A program made the position numbers and the translations under genes. Below are positions 45,278 through 56,568 of a stretch of DNA of 64,000 nt, piece by piece. The DNA comes from Calamus simplicifolius. Its lineage: Eukaryota; Streptophyta; Magnoliopsida; Arecales; Arecaceae. Below the pieces are notes generated by a model that did not search any database, was not told the origin of the DNA, and was given only the letters and a program-made list of their open reading frames with translations. Where the stretch lies: assembly GCA_900491605.1 (NCBI GenBank), contig UESW01001793.1, positions 262,045-326,044 on the forward strand, read 5' to 3'. Numbering within the stretch: the stretch's first letter is position 1; each line of letters starts with the position of its first letter.

Positions 45278-45712
45278 TCACAAAATCTTTGTTGCTGGTA
45301 GATTACAGCATACAGGGATCAATGATTTGCCGCAGTTCAAAGTATATGACATGGACTTTGGGAACATGACAATACAGAACCGGTGCTGAGACGATATTCT
45401 TAAGTTGTTGACGTACTCTGGTCTAGTTTGACTTTTGAAGAGCCAAGTTGGAAATTTTCGTATCGAGTTGTGGTGAGAAAGATCAAGCACCTCAAACTTA
45501 TACAGAGGATCAGGAAATTTTATTAATGTTACAACTTGAGAACAAGTGACACTGTGATTATAGAGAGTGCCAACTAGTTGAGTGGGTAACATCGCTGGGT
45601 GTTGGATATCGCTGACCTGGTTTCAATGCTACCCTCACCAGATTTTGGCCTGGCTTTCTCCCATCTTGTTCTCAGAAAAAAAGAAGCCATAGTTGAAATG
45701 ACAGAACAAACT
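45278..45712 (-). pseudogene. RLP relic split by a small insertion
   Basis: On the minus strand, KFVLSFQLWLLFF (45712-45675) matches the KFVPSFQLWALLL part of the RLP at 9-16 kb. YKFEVLDLSHHN and KFPTWLFKSQ (45502-45430) match its YKLKVLDLSHNN and KFPIWLFKSR. In the larger gene these parts are about 60 bp apart; here they are about 170 bp apart, the difference being the insertion at 45535-45675. The rest of the gene is absent. Confidence 0.7.
45535..45675. mobile_element. Small insertion with inverted ends (SINE- or MITE-like)
   Basis: About 141 bp, bounded by cttgagaacaag (45535-45546) and its near inverse cttgttctcag (45665-45675). It interrupts RLP coding similarity. The interior has a tRNA-like pair of boxes (actagttgagtgggta and ggtttcaatgctacc), which would suit a tRNA-derived SINE; the inverted ends suit a MITE. 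Class is undecided. Confidence 0.4.
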
Positions 45713-46077
45713 TCCACCGTAAAGGTTTGCTGCCTGACTCAAAGCCAATGATTTTTTCGTTACCGGAACAGACCCAATCCTTCAATGGATCAGGCAAGAA
45801 GCAAAAGTTAGACTGGAAATCCAAAAGATTTGACTCTGGGCTTAACGAAACTCTGGCCCAATAGCACCCCTTTCCAGGGCTTCGAGTATGCATAGAGAAG
45901 CTTGGGGCTTTGTCCACCTCTAAATAATTTAAATTTTAAATTTTATCATCATTAACATCCAAAATGAGGAACTGTTCATCTATGTAATCCATGATATGAT
46001 TGCTGGGGGATGGAAGCTTTTAGTTTGGTTAGGAATATCGTTATCTTTTATGCGGGATAGTTGCAAGTACTAGTTTC
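45713..46077. other. Intergenic DNA left of element 3
   Basis: No recognised feature. Confidence 0.4.
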
Positions 46078-46249
46078 TGATGTGGCTGATCCAACGCCGT
46101 TAGAGAACCGTGAAGGAAACTGACGGAGCCCTGCTTTGGCCTCTGATGTCCCTTCGGCTGATGCGGCTGATCAAACCACATGACCCACAAGATGGAGGAA
46201 TCACGAACTCAATGTCACACGGTCTGGCGCACTCCGCTCTTCTCGGCCT

Positions 46250-46890
46250 TGGGCTCATCTTAGCAGCGGCCCACCTCGACCTCGGCGTCGGCGACGGCCC
46301 ACCTTGGCAACGGCGTCGGCGTCAGCCTCGGCCCATCTCCTCCGAGGCCCACCTCGATCTTGGCATCGGCCGCGGCCCACTTCGACCACGGCGTCGATCT
46401 TGGCGTCGGCGACGGCCCACCTTGGCAACGGCATCGGCGTCGGCCTTGGCAACAGCGTCGGCGTCGGCGTTAGCCTCGGCCCATCTCCTCCGTGGCCCAC
46501 CTCAATCTTGGCATCGGCCGCGGTCCACTTCACCACGGCGTTGGTCTCGGCGTCGGCGACGGCCCACTTCGACCACGGCGTCGGTCTTGGCATCGGCGAC
46601 GGCCCACTTTGGCAATGGCGTCGGCGTCAGCCTCGGCCCATCTCCTCCGTGGCCCACCTCGATCTTGGCATCGGCCGCGGTCCACTTCGACCATAGCGTC
46701 GCTCTCGGCGTGGCGTCGGTCTCGGCGTCGGCGATGGCCCACTTCGACCACGGCGTCGGTCTCGGTGTGGCGTCGGTCTCGGCGTCGGTGACGACCCACT
46801 TCGATCACGGCGTCGGTCTTGGCGTCGGCGATGGCCCACCATGGCAATGGCGTCGGCCTCGGCAATGGCCTCGGCATCAGCCTCAGCGGC
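46250..46890 (+). repeat. GC-rich minisatellite in LTR 3
   Basis: Units built on gcgtcggcgacggcccac and cctcgatcttggcatcgg are combined in longer, irregular blocks. Long apparent ORFs on both strands come from this composition. Confidence 0.8.
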
Positions 46891-47093
46891 AGAGGCCGAC
46901 ATGCATCCACTTGCTATAAGGAATTCCACGTGGCTTGCCAACCCGTTTCTCTTTTGGCAAGATCATGGGTGGTTACCAAAATATTATGAACCGTTGCCGA
47001 TACTTATGGCACACGTTTAGCAGATGTAGCCGATCTTAACGGAAGATGTGATTCAGCTGTTATCAACGAAGGGTAAGAGGGACCCCCGAATAG

Positions 47094-47101
47094 GTATATA
47101 A
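47094..47101 (+). promoter_or_regulatory. LTR TATA box (element 3)
   Basis: tatataaa lies 79 bp before the conserved gacttgagc motif. Confidence 0.6.
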
Positions 47102-47326
47102 AGAGCTCGACCCCCAACGAGGGGGGGGACTCAATCTCTACTCTCTTAAAAAAAATTCCTATTCTTCGGATCACTGACTTGAGCATCGGAGGGTCCCCCC
47201 CGGAATCACCGGTCCGAGACTTTTCTTGCAGGTTCCCGGCTTAAGGAGGCGGTCCTGTCCTTCCTCTGAAGGCCCACGAAGCTTTCCTCTCACCTGACGC
47301 TTCTCATCAGTGATTTGGCGGCAATA

Positions 47327-47347
47327 GATTGGCGCGCCAGGAAGGGG
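47327..47347 (+). other. Primer binding site of element 3
   Basis: gattggcgcgccaggaaggg follows the LTR. It is the best preserved of the three Tat primer sites in the window. Confidence 0.8.
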
Positions 47348-47413
47348 CATGTGCTGAAGGAAAGAGAGCTCTGTCTCCCTGACCTATAAGTCTTTGTCCC
47401 CTCTAAGATAGCC

Positions 47414-47920
47414 ATGGTGGTGATGCGCGTGCCGAAGGTCCTCACCAATCATGCCGGGGGGCATCCGCATAGCACTGAGCAGCAAAGGACCACTCTCTCT
47501 CTCTGCTCCTCCCTCACCACCAACCTCAGCTGCTCTAATTAACCAGCTGACCATCCTCAATCAACAAGTTCAAGCCTTAAATGCAGCAGTTCATGAGTTG
47601 CAGAAGTAACGCTCGTTGTCCACTCAGCAGCAGCCGAAGCCTCTCACATCTTCCATGATAGCTGCACCAGTTAGCTAGCGATTCGCCTGCAGGAAATCTT
47701 CTCATAGAGAAGCTTGTCACCATCATGCTTCACCTAAGCACCACCGTGAAGCTTTCAAGAGACTGCGGTCTCCTACATTCTGCTTAAGCAACCACTTCTC
47801 CCCTTACTCATCCTCTGAGCCGTCTGGGAAGGACCCTAATCACGAGATGAAGGGGCATCTGGATGAACAACACCGGCGGCGAGAGGAGCTCAATCAAAGG
47901 TTCAATAATCAGACAGAGGC
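47414..47920 (+). pseudogene. Tat gag N-terminal remnant
   Basis: ATG 47414 (MVVMRVPKVLTNHAGGHP) corresponds to the gag start of element 2 (MVMTRAQNA..PGGH). 47805-47905 matches its SSEPS..EERLDEYNRRLDEL region (here GHLDEQHRRREELNQRFNNQ). A stop at about 47540 and a further frame break disrupt it. Similarity ends around 47920, before the main gag domain. Confidence 0.75.
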
Positions 47921-48395
47921 GGCCATCCTTGGCGGCCTTCCTAAATGGCCTCTTCCTCCGCAACGGTCACAGCAGCCCCGAGGCTCCATGGAGGCCCAAG
48001 ACTCCAAAGCAGCATCCAGATCACGGCAGCTCTGGTTTCCTCCATGGCAGCCTCCGGATCCCATGACGGCCTCTTCCTCCACGACAGCCCCTCACATAGG
48101 CCTCCGGATCCCACGATGGCCCCTCACAGCGGCCTCTCATCCTCAACGGTCAAGCCCCTCATAGCGGCCCCCGAGATCCCACGGTGGCCCGAGAATCCCA
48201 CGGCAGCCCGAGACTCCATAGCGGCCCCGGTTTCCTCCAAGGCGGCTCTCAAGTCCATGGTGGCCCCGGCCTCTCCCCGCAGCGACCAAACGAGCGCCAG
48301 TCTCGCAACTACAAGGATAAAGCTCCCAGCCGTCTCACTCAACTCCTTTTCCTCCCAACTCTTGCTTCCACCTTGGTTGGGTAAGGTTTACATGC
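47921..48395. other. GC-rich insert of unknown origin
   Basis: Irregular copies of a cccatggcggcctc-like motif; all frames are low complexity. It lies between the gag remnant and the P450 fragment. No family recognised. Confidence 0.4.
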
Positions 48396-48614
48396 ACGTA
48401 ATATATTCATATAATTGAAGAAAGGTGGATTGCATGCATGAGGTTGTGTGTACGCGATGAAAGTCTGTGCTATGGCTGCTGCATCTTAACGATCGTCTTC
48501 CAAAGCTGTGCTCGTACCGACTCCTCCCACGAACATCGCCAGCTTCGGCCACCATCCCGGCCATGGTTGTTTGGCCGGATCCATGTATCTCGCATCGGCG
48601 AGCGACGACACCTC

Positions 48615-49410
48615 TGGCTCCCGAGCCCATGCAGAAGCGGCAGCTAATCTCTTTGATTTCAATGGCAATCTTCTCCTGTATCAGAGGATGCTTGCATAGC
48701 ATTAGGAAGAACCAAGGTTCTTCTTCACTTCAAGGTTCTTCTTTAGTTGAGCCTCCAGTCCAATGTTCAAAAGCTTCTTGATGTCCTAGAACATATCAAC
48801 ATATCTCTAGAATACCATGGGGTTAAAGTCACCAAAAGCCTTGCTAAAGCGAGTCTCGAACTCATCGAGCCCAAGAGAGCGTCTAGCTCAGCACCGAACT
48901 CCACTTTGAAGATCGTATCCATAGTCGATCTCATCAGAAGATCTTGCACATCTATTACTGCTGTAGCATTCACAGCATCAGATATCTTTCTTGTTAGCTT
49001 TGTTGTCTTTCTTTTGAACACAACACTATAGAAATCTCGAAGAGCTTTGGTCGATAACTCACAGCTTGCAAGCTTTCTTGGTGGCACCACTTCTCGCCAT
49101 CCCCTGTAAAGATTCCATCACCAAAAGGATCCTTCAGTATGAGATAATTGTACTGACCCTTGCGGTATTTGGAAAAGTTAGACTTGAGAATGTGCTCAAT
49201 GTTAGCAGGATCAGCAGTAAAGATCTCACCATGGGAAGGCTTGATCAGCCTTCTAAATTAACTCCCTGTAGAGAAGAAGGAAAAGGAAATGATGTCCACA
49301 ACATGGAGAACGATCGCTGCAAATGCTATGGAGAGAAAAGAGAAGGCGAGCAAGCCTAGTTTCAAAGTCAACTCTAGCAGCTAGAGAGCCATAAAAGTGG
49401 CTGCGGTGCA
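48615..49410 (-). pseudogene. Cytochrome P450 fragment, CYP704-like
   Basis: Read on the minus strand: a hydrophobic anchor (about 49375-49270, FSFLSIAFAAIVLHVVDII), then GEIFTADPANIEHILKSNFS, LILKDPFGDGIFTGDGEKW, HQ(R)KLAS with a frame change at 49085, and ALRDFYSVVFKRKTTKL. VIDVQDLLMRSTMDTIFKVE and KLLNIGLEAQLKKNLEV follow, then MLCKHPLIQEKIAIEIKE (48702-48640). These match the N-terminal half and a K-helix-proximal part of CYP704 enzymes (fatty acid omega-hydroxylases at the ER). Missing are about 40 residues after the anchor, the F-I helices, and the heme-binding Cys region. It lies antisense inside element 3. Confidence 0.8.
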
Positions 49411-49435
49411 GGATTTCTCCTTAAGGAGCTAAAGC

Positions 49436-49640
49436 TCACCAACCAACTTGATTCCCTGGGGGGCAGACCACCAGCGGGCGGAAGCGTTCGAGTCCGCAGA
49501 AGAAAAATAAGGGTGCCGCAAGAGCTAAGTACTTGCACTTAAGAATTTTTCTTTCATTGATGCTTAAAAATGTCATGTAGGGAAGATCGACTTTGCATCA
49601 GCATTCAAGACCAACCTCGCGCTAGCGTCTCAAAGCCCGA
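49436..49640 (+). other. Start of the Tat 3' region in element 3
   Basis: ccaaccaacttgattccctg, followed by a block with cgcaagagctaagtact and aaaaatgtcatgtagggaag, matches the reverse complement of 61040-61240 in element 4. In element 4 it directly follows a 25-codon gag stub. It therefore marks a deletion junction shared by both elements. Confidence 0.75.
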
Positions 49641-50090
49641 TGTACCATCGGCCTCAAAGACCGGTGTACCACCGGCTTCAAAAAGCCCGAGGCCAGCTCG
49701 GCACATCAAGACTAGTGTATCACCAGATCCAAAAAGCCCGATGTACCATTGGCACTCAAGCCTGAGGCTAGCTCGGCACTAAAGACCGGCTCCGCGTCGG
49801 CACCAAAGACCGGCTCCATGTCGGCATCAAAGACCGGCTCCGCATCGGCACCAAAGACCGGCTCCGTGTCGGCACCAAAGACCGGCACCGCGTCGGCATC
49901 AAAGACCGGCTCCACATCGGCACCAAAGATCGGCTCCGCATCGGCATCAAAGACCGGCTCCGCATCGGCACCAAAGACCGGCTCCGCGTCAGCATCAAAG
50001 ACCGGCTCCGCGTCGGCACCAAAGATCGCTCCGCGTCGGCATAAAAGACCGGCTCCGCGTTAGCATAGAAGACCGGCTTCGTGTTGGCAC
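49640..50090 (+). repeat. 24-bp tandem repeat
   Basis: Units of the type aaagaccggctccgcgtcgg plus cacc or catc, near 24 bp each, from about 49780 to 50060; less regular before that. Because 24 is divisible by three, frame 49749-50063 spells a KTGSASAP octapeptide repeat. It shares the ctccgcgtcggc core with the following array. Confidence 0.9.
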
Positions 50091-53000
50091 TTGAAGATCG
50101 GCTCCGCATCGGCACTTAGCCCGACTCCTCGTCAGCACTTGAAGACCGACTTCGCGTCGGCACTTGAAGACCGACTCAACGTCGGCACTTGAAGACCGAC
50201 TTCGCGTCGGCACTTGAAGACCGACTCCGCGTCGGCACTTGAAGACCGACTTTGCATCGGCACTTAGCCCGACTCAGCGTCGGCACTTGAAGACCGACTT
50301 CGCATCGGCACTTGAAGACCGACTCTGCGTCGGCACTTAGCCCGACTTCGCGTCGACATTTGAAGACCGACTTCGCATCGATACTTGAAGATCGACTTCG
50401 CATCGGCACTTGAAGACCGACTCCGCGTCGGCACTTAGCCCGACTCTGCATCGGCATTTGAAGACCGACTCAGCGTCGGCATTTGAAGACCGACTCAGCG
50501 TCGGCACTTGAAGACCAACTCCACGTCGGCACTTAGCCCGACTCAGCATCGGCACTTGAAGACCGACTTCGCATCGGCACTTGAAGGCCGACTCCGCGTC
50601 GGCACTTAGCCCGACTTCGCGTCGGCACTTGAAGACCGACTCAGCGTCGGCACTTGAAGACCGACTCCGCGTCGGCACTTATCCCGACTTCGCGTCGGCA
50701 CTTGAAGACCGACTCAGCGTCGGCACTTAGCCCGACTTTGCGTCGGCAACTGAAGACCGACTCAGCGTCGGCAACGAAGACTGGCTCCGTGTCAGCACCG
50801 AAGACCAGTTCCGCACCGGCAACTTAAGACCGGCTCCGCATCGGCAAAAAGACCGTTCCACACCGGCAACTTAAGACCGGCTCTGCGTCGGCACAAAAAG
50901 ACTGGTTCTGCACCGGCAACTAAAGATCGGCTCCACGTCGGCACTTAGCCCGACTTCGTGTCGGTATTTGAAGACCGACTCAGCATCGACAACTGAAGAC
51001 CGACTCCGCGTCGGCACTTGAAGACCGACTACGCGTCGGCACTTGAAGACCGACTCCGCGCTGGGACTTGGAGACCGACTCAGCTCGGCACTTGAAGACC
51101 GACTTCGCATTGTCACTTGAAGACCGACTCCGCGTCAGCACTTAGCCCGACTCCGCGTCGACATTTGAAGACTGACTCAGCGTCGGCATTTGAAGACCGA
51201 CTCCGTGTCGGCACTGAAGACCGACTCCGCATTGGCACTTGAAGACCGACTCCGCGTCGGCACTTAGCCCGACTCAGCGTCGGCACTTAGCCCGACTCAG
51301 CGTCGGCATTTGAAGACTGACTCAGCATCGGCACTTGAAGACAGACTCCGCGTCGGCACTTAGCCCGACTCAGCGTCGGCACTTGAAGACCGACTTCGCG
51401 TCGGCACTTGAATACCGATTCCGCGTCGGCACTTAGCCCGACTTCGCGTCGCACTTGAAGACCGACTCAGCATCGGCACTTGAAGACCGACTCCACGTCG
51501 GCACTTATCCCGACTTCGCGTCGGCACTTGAAGATCGACTCAGCGTCGGCACTTAGCCCAACTCCGCATCGACACTTAGCCCGACTTCGCATCGGCATTT
51601 GAAGACCGACTCAGCGTCGACAACGAAGACCGGCTCCATGTCGGCACCGAAGACCGGTTCCGTACCGGCAACTTAAGACCGGCTCCGCGTTGGCAAAAAA
51701 GACCGGTTCCGCACCGGCAACTTAAGACCGGCTCTGCATCGGCACAAAAAGACTGGTTCCGTACCGGCAACTTAAGACCGGCTCCGCATCGGCACTTAGC
51801 TTGACTTCGCGTCGGCATTTGAAGACCGACTCAGCATCGGCAACTGAAGACCGACTCCGCATCGGCACTTGAAGACCGACTCCGCATCGGCACTTGAAGA
51901 CCGACTCCGCGTCGGTACTTGAAGACCGACTCCGTGCCGGCACTTGAAGACCAACTCCACGCTGGCACTTGGAGACTGACTCAACGTCGGCACTTGAAGA
52001 CCGACTTCGCGTTGGCACTTGAAGACCGACTCGCGTCGGCACTTAGCCCGACTCCGCGTCGGCATTTGACGACCGACTCAGCGTAGGCATTTGAAGACCG
52101 ACTCCGCGTCGACATTGAAGACCGACTCCGCGTCGGCACTTGAAGACCGACTTCGCGTCGGCACTTGAAGACCGACTCCGCGTCGGCACTTAGCCCGACT
52201 CAGCATCGGCATTTGAAGACTAGCTTCGCATCGGCACTTGAAGACCGGCTCTGCGTCGGCACTTAGCCCGACTCCGCATCGGCACTTGAAGACCGACTTC
52301 GCGTCGGCACTTGAAGATCGACTCCGCATCGGCATTTGAAGATCGACTCAGCGTCGGCAGTTGAAGACCGACTCAGCGTCGGCATTTGAAGACCGACTTA
52401 GTGTCGGCATTTGAAGACCGACTCTGTGTCGGCACTTGAAGACTGACACAGCGTCGGCACTTGAAGACCGACTCCGCGCCGGCACTTGAAGACTGACTCC
52501 ACATCGGCACTTGAAGACCGACTTCGTGTCGGCACTTAGCCCGACTCCGCGTCGGCATTTGAAGACGGACTCAGCGTCAGCATTTGAAGACCGACTCAGC
52601 GTCGGCACTTGAAGACCGATTCCGCATTCGCACTTAGCCCGACTCCGCGTCGGCACTTGAAGACCGACTACACGTCGGCACTTAAAGACCGACTCCGCAT
52701 CGGCACTTAGCCCGACTCAGCGTCGGCACTTGAAACCAACTTCGTGTCGGCACTTGAAGACCGACTCCGTGATGGTACTTAGCCCGACTTCACGTCGGCA
52801 CTTGAAGACCGACTCAGCATCGGCACTTGAAGACCTACTCCGCATCGGCACTTATCCCGACTTCACGTCGGCAATTGAAGACCGACTCAGCGTCGGCACT
52901 TAGCCCGACTCCGCGTCAGCACTTGAAGACCGACTCCGCATCGGCACTTGAAGACCGAGTCCGCGTCGGCACTTAGCCCAACTTCGCGTCGGCATTGAAG

Positions 53001-53860
53001 ACCGACTCTGCGCCGGCACTTGAAGACCGACTCAGCGTCGGCACTTGAAGACCGACTTCGCATCGGCACTTGAAGACCGACTCCGCGTCGCACTTAGCCC
53101 GACTCCGCATCGGCACTTAGCCCGACTCCGCGTCGGCACTTGAAGACAGACTCAGCGTCGGCATTTGAAGACCGACTCAGCGTCAGCACTTGAAGACCGA
53201 CTCAGCGTCGGCACTTGAAGACCGACTCCGCGTCGCACTTAGCCCGACTCCGCTCGGCACTTGAAGACCGACTCCGAGTCGGCACTTGAAGACCGACTCC
53301 GCATCGGCACTTAGCCCGACTCAGCATCGGAACTTGAAGACCGACTTCGCGTCGGCACTTGAAGACCGACTCCGCGTCGGCACTTAGCCCGACTTTGCGT
53401 CGGCACTTGAAGACCGACTCAGTGTTGGCACTTGAAGACCGACTCCGTGTCGGCACTTATCCCGACTTCACGTCGGCACTTGAAGACCGACTCAGCGTCG
53501 GCACTTAGCCCGACTCCGCGTCGGCACTTGAAGACCGACTCCGCGTTGGCACTTAGCCCGACTTCGCGTCGGCACTTAGCCCGACTTCGCGTCAGCATTT
53601 GAAGACCGACTCAGCATCGGCAACTGAAGACCGACTCAGCGTCAGCAACTGAAGACCGACATCGCGTCGGCACTTGTAGACCGGCTCTGCGTCGGCACTT
53701 AGCCCGACTCTGCGTCGGCACTTGAAGACCGACTCAGCGTTGGCACTTGAAGACCGACTCCGCGTCGGCACTTAGCTCGACTTCGCGTCGGCATTTGAAG
53801 ACCGACTCAGCATCGGCAATGGAAGACCGACTTCGCGTCGGCACTTGAAGACCGGTTCCG
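50090..53860 (+). repeat. Palindromic 23/25-bp tandem array
   Basis: About 150 units alternate between cacttgaagaccgactccgcgtcgg (25 bp) and cacttagcccgactccgcgtcgg (23 bp). A few variant units carry caccggcaacttaagaccgg (50800-50930, 51600-51790). Every unit contains ccgac and gtcgg, which pair as a 5-bp stem with a 5-nt loop. The minus-strand ORFs with SADAESVFKCRR-type peptides are repeat shadows. Confidence 0.93.
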
Positions 53861-54890
53861 CGTTGGCACCTTCAAGCCCAGCTCCGTATCGGCACTCGAA
53901 GCCCGGCTCCGTGTCGGCACACTCGAAGCCCGGCTCCGTGTCGGCACACTCAAGCCCGGCTCCGCATCGGCACATTCAAGCCCAGCTCCGCGTCGGCACA
54001 TTCAAGCCCGGCTCCACGTCGGCACCTCCAAGCCCTGCTCCGCGTCGGCACCTCCAAGCCCGGCTCCGCGTCGGCACCTCAAAGCTCGGCTCCACGTTGG
54101 CACACTCAAGCCCGGCTCCGTGTCGACACCTTCAAGCCCGGCTCCGCGTCGGCACCTCCAAGCTCGGCTCCGCGTCGGCACATTCAAGCCTGGCTCCGCG
54201 TCGGCACCTCCAAGCCCAGCTCCGCGTCAGCACCTTCAAGCCCGGCTCCGCGTCGGCACCTCCAAGCTCTGCTCTGCATCGGCACCTCCAAGCTCGGCTC
54301 TATGTTGGCATATTCAAGTCGGCTCCACGTTGGCACATTCAAGCCCGGCTCTGCATTGGCACCTCCAAGCCCGGCTCCGCGTCGGCACCTCAAAGCCCGA
54401 CTCCGCATCGGCACCTTCAAGCCCGGCTCCGCGTCGGCACCTTCAAGCCCGGCTCCGCATCGGCACCTCCAAGCCCAGCTTCGCGTCGGCACATTCAAGC
54501 CTGGCTCTGCGTCGGCACCTCCAAGCCCGGCTCCGCGTCGGCACCTCCAAGCCCGGCTCCGCATCAGCACCTTCAAGCCTGGCTCCGCATCGGCACCTCC
54601 AAGCTCGGCTCCGTGTCGGCACCTCCAAGCTCGGCTCCACGTCGGCACATTCAAGCCCGGCTCCTCATCGGCACATTCAAGCTCAGCTCCGCATCAGCAC
54701 CTCCGAGCCCGGCTCCGCGTCGGCACCTCCAAGCTCGGCTCCGCGTTGGCACCTTCAAGCCCGGCTCCGCATCGGCACCTCCAAGCCCGGCTCTGCGTCG
54801 GCACCTCCAAGCTCGGCTCTGCGTCGACACTCCAAGCCCGGCTCTGCATCGGCACACTCAAGCCCGAGTCTCCCCTCGACACTCAAGCCG
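53860..54890 (+). repeat. 26-bp tandem array
   Basis: Units of aagcccggctccgcgtcggc plus acctcc or acattc, 26 bp, about 38 copies. Three units make 78 bp, so all three frames stay open and give apparent proteins of 277-404 residues with a 26-residue repeat. Confidence 0.93.
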
Positions 54891-55572
54891 GCTCCGTTGG
54901 CAATCCAAGCCCAAGACCTCCTGCGGATTCCATTCCAGCTGCCCTTGGATTTCAGCACTGGTCCCCCCCCCCCCCGCCTTCAATCAACACGGTTCCTTGG
55001 GGGGCATGTCATCAACTCTACAGAAGGAGACCAATTTTTTTAAAGAAAAAGGCACCTGAGCCTGGTCCAAGCACTCTCTGGTCACCCTCCGGGGTTGAAG
55101 GCTCTCGACCATGGTCGAATCCCAGCGACTCTTAGGTCATCCTTCGGGGTTCAAAAGGCTCTCGATGGCCTCAACTTTGCCTCAACGGCTTCGTTACAGC
55201 CTCAATGGCTTCATTTTAGCCTCAACGGCCTTAACTCTGTATCAGCGGCCAACGGCCGATCGGGTAATACCTTTGTTTAAATTACACACTTGCAACATAT
55301 AACTGGTTACTTTCAGCCATCAAGAAGCCCCAAGACAACTCACAGCTGGGAGAAGCCAACTCCCCAGCTCATAGTTGATGGGTATCCGCTCCCAAGCTCT
55401 CAAGCCTGTAATTGACGTCGACATCAAACATGACGCAAAGGAAAACATCTACGAAAAAGGCTCAACGGCTCCCTCTGCCTCAGGAGCATCATTGCAGCCT
55501 CACTGGCTCTCTGCCTCCATGGCATGTGGATGGGGACCCACATCCAAACATCATGTCAAAAGTTGAAGACCC
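54891..55572 (+). other. Distal 3' untranslated region of element 3
   Basis: Contains the block agacctcctgcggattcca (54916), a c-run at 54963-54974, and two ggtcaccctccggggtt-type units (55081, 55131). Next come cctcaacggcttc-type short units (55160-55250), the gggtaatacctttg block (55262) and agctgggagaagccaac (55343). Order matches element 1, but without its 142-bp array. Ends at the gap. Confidence 0.7.
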
Positions 55573-56169
55573 NNNNNNNNNNNNNNNNNNNNNNNNNNNN
55601 NNNNNNNNNNNNNNNNNNNNNNNNNNNNNNNNNNNNNNNNNNNNNNNNNNNNNNNNNNNNNNNNNNNNNNNNNNNNNNNNNNNNNNNNNNNNNNNNNNNN
55701 NNNNNNNNNNNNNNNNNNNNNNNNNNNNNNNNNNNNNNNNNNNNNNNNNNNNNNNNNNNNNNNNNNNNNNNNNNNNNNNNNNNNNNNNNNNNNNNNNNNN
55801 NNNNNNNNNNNNNNNNNNNNNNNNNNNNNNNNNNNNNNNNNNNNNNNNNNNNNNNNNNNNNNNNNNNNNNNNNNNNNNNNNNNNNNNNNNNNNNNNNNNN
55901 NNNNNNNNNNNNNNNNNNNNNNNNNNNNNNNNNNNNNNNNNNNNNNNNNNNNNNNNNNNNNNNNNNNNNNNNNNNNNNNNNNNNNNNNNNNNNNNNNNNN
56001 NNNNNNNNNNNNNNNNNNNNNNNNNNNNNNNNNNNNNNNNNNNNNNNNNNNNNNNNNNNNNNNNNNNNNNNNNNNNNNNNNNNNNNNNNNNNNNNNNNNN
56101 NNNNNNNNNNNNNNNNNNNNNNNNNNNNNNNNNNNNNNNNNNNNNNNNNNNNNNNNNNNNNNNNNNNNN
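55573..56169. other. Assembly gap (597 N)
   Basis: All bases are N. The missing sequence probably includes the end of element 3 and its 3' LTR. Frames drawn across it are meaningless. Confidence 1.
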
Positions 56170-56493
56170 TGACCAAGGCAGAGGTTGCCACTCGTCCCCT
56201 GGTGTGTAGCAAATTTCCTCTTATTCATCTGTGAAATGATGTGGTCTATTGGAGCACTGCATTTCCTTATGAGTAAATTTCATGCTGTGTTCTTGATTGG
56301 TTGTTTTGAAATCACCACGTTGATTACCTGGGTAAGCGGTAACTTGCAACTTTAAGTTGATCCATTGTCTTCTTGTTTTTAGGATATAAATACTAGTAAC
56401 ATCTAGCTTATATACATATATGTGTGTGTGTTGTTATGTAGCTCTGAACTTGTGAGTGATAGATTCAAGAAGAGCACCGGATTTATTTCCATG
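56170..56493. other. Host DNA left of element 4
   Basis: AT-richer single-copy-like sequence with a short (gt)n run near 56418-56430. No gene recognised. Confidence 0.45.
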
Positions 56494-56568
56494 GTTTTGG
56501 ATGTGAGTTTCATCAAAGAGGTCTTATGTTATAAGAAGCTGCTTGCTATGCTTGATTTTATTATAGAA
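56494..56568. repeat. 75-bp flanking duplication, left copy
   Basis: gttttggatgtgagtttcat to attttattatagaa is repeated identically at 62589-62663. The two copies abut the two outer ends of element 4. Far longer than the 5-bp duplication an integrase makes. Confidence 0.9.

Larger units (their letters stand above)
46078..47326 (+). mobile_element. 5' LTR of element 3
   Basis: Starts TGATGTGGC; a GC-rich repeat fills 46250-46890. TATA box at 47094, ctgacttgagcatcggaggg at 47173, and the LTR ends near ggcggca (47317-47323), shortly before the primer site. The right border is uncertain by about 3 bp. Confidence 0.8.
46078..55572 (+). mobile_element. Tat-type element 3 with foreign insert, 3' end lost in the gap
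   Basis: 5' LTR 46078-47326, primer site, gag start at 47414, then non-retroviral sequence including an antisense P450 fragment. From about 49436 comes the Tat 3' untranslated region, with palindromic arrays to 54890, conserved blocks (54900-55030, 55240-55400) and short repeats, up to the N-gap. Most of gag and all of pol are absent. The 3' LTR would fall in or beyond the gap. Inclusion of the middle part in one element is inferred from order and orientation; two abutting fragments are the alternative. Confidence 0.65.

Noticed and set aside
45565..45640. tRNA gene
   Set aside because: Only A- and B-box-like stretches are visible; acceptor and anticodon stems do not form, so at most a tRNA-derived element.
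46110..46941. ORFs up to 269 codons in LTR 3
   Set aside because: Also composition effects of a minisatellite, open on both strands.
53845..55059. 404-codon ORF and its neighbours in the 26-bp array
   Set aside because: The frame is open because a 26-bp unit without stops repeats; all three frames are open and the peptide repeats every 26 residues. No domain.
55412..56234. ORFs of about 220-265 codons on both strands
   Set aside because: They run through 597 N bases, so they are not real reading frames.
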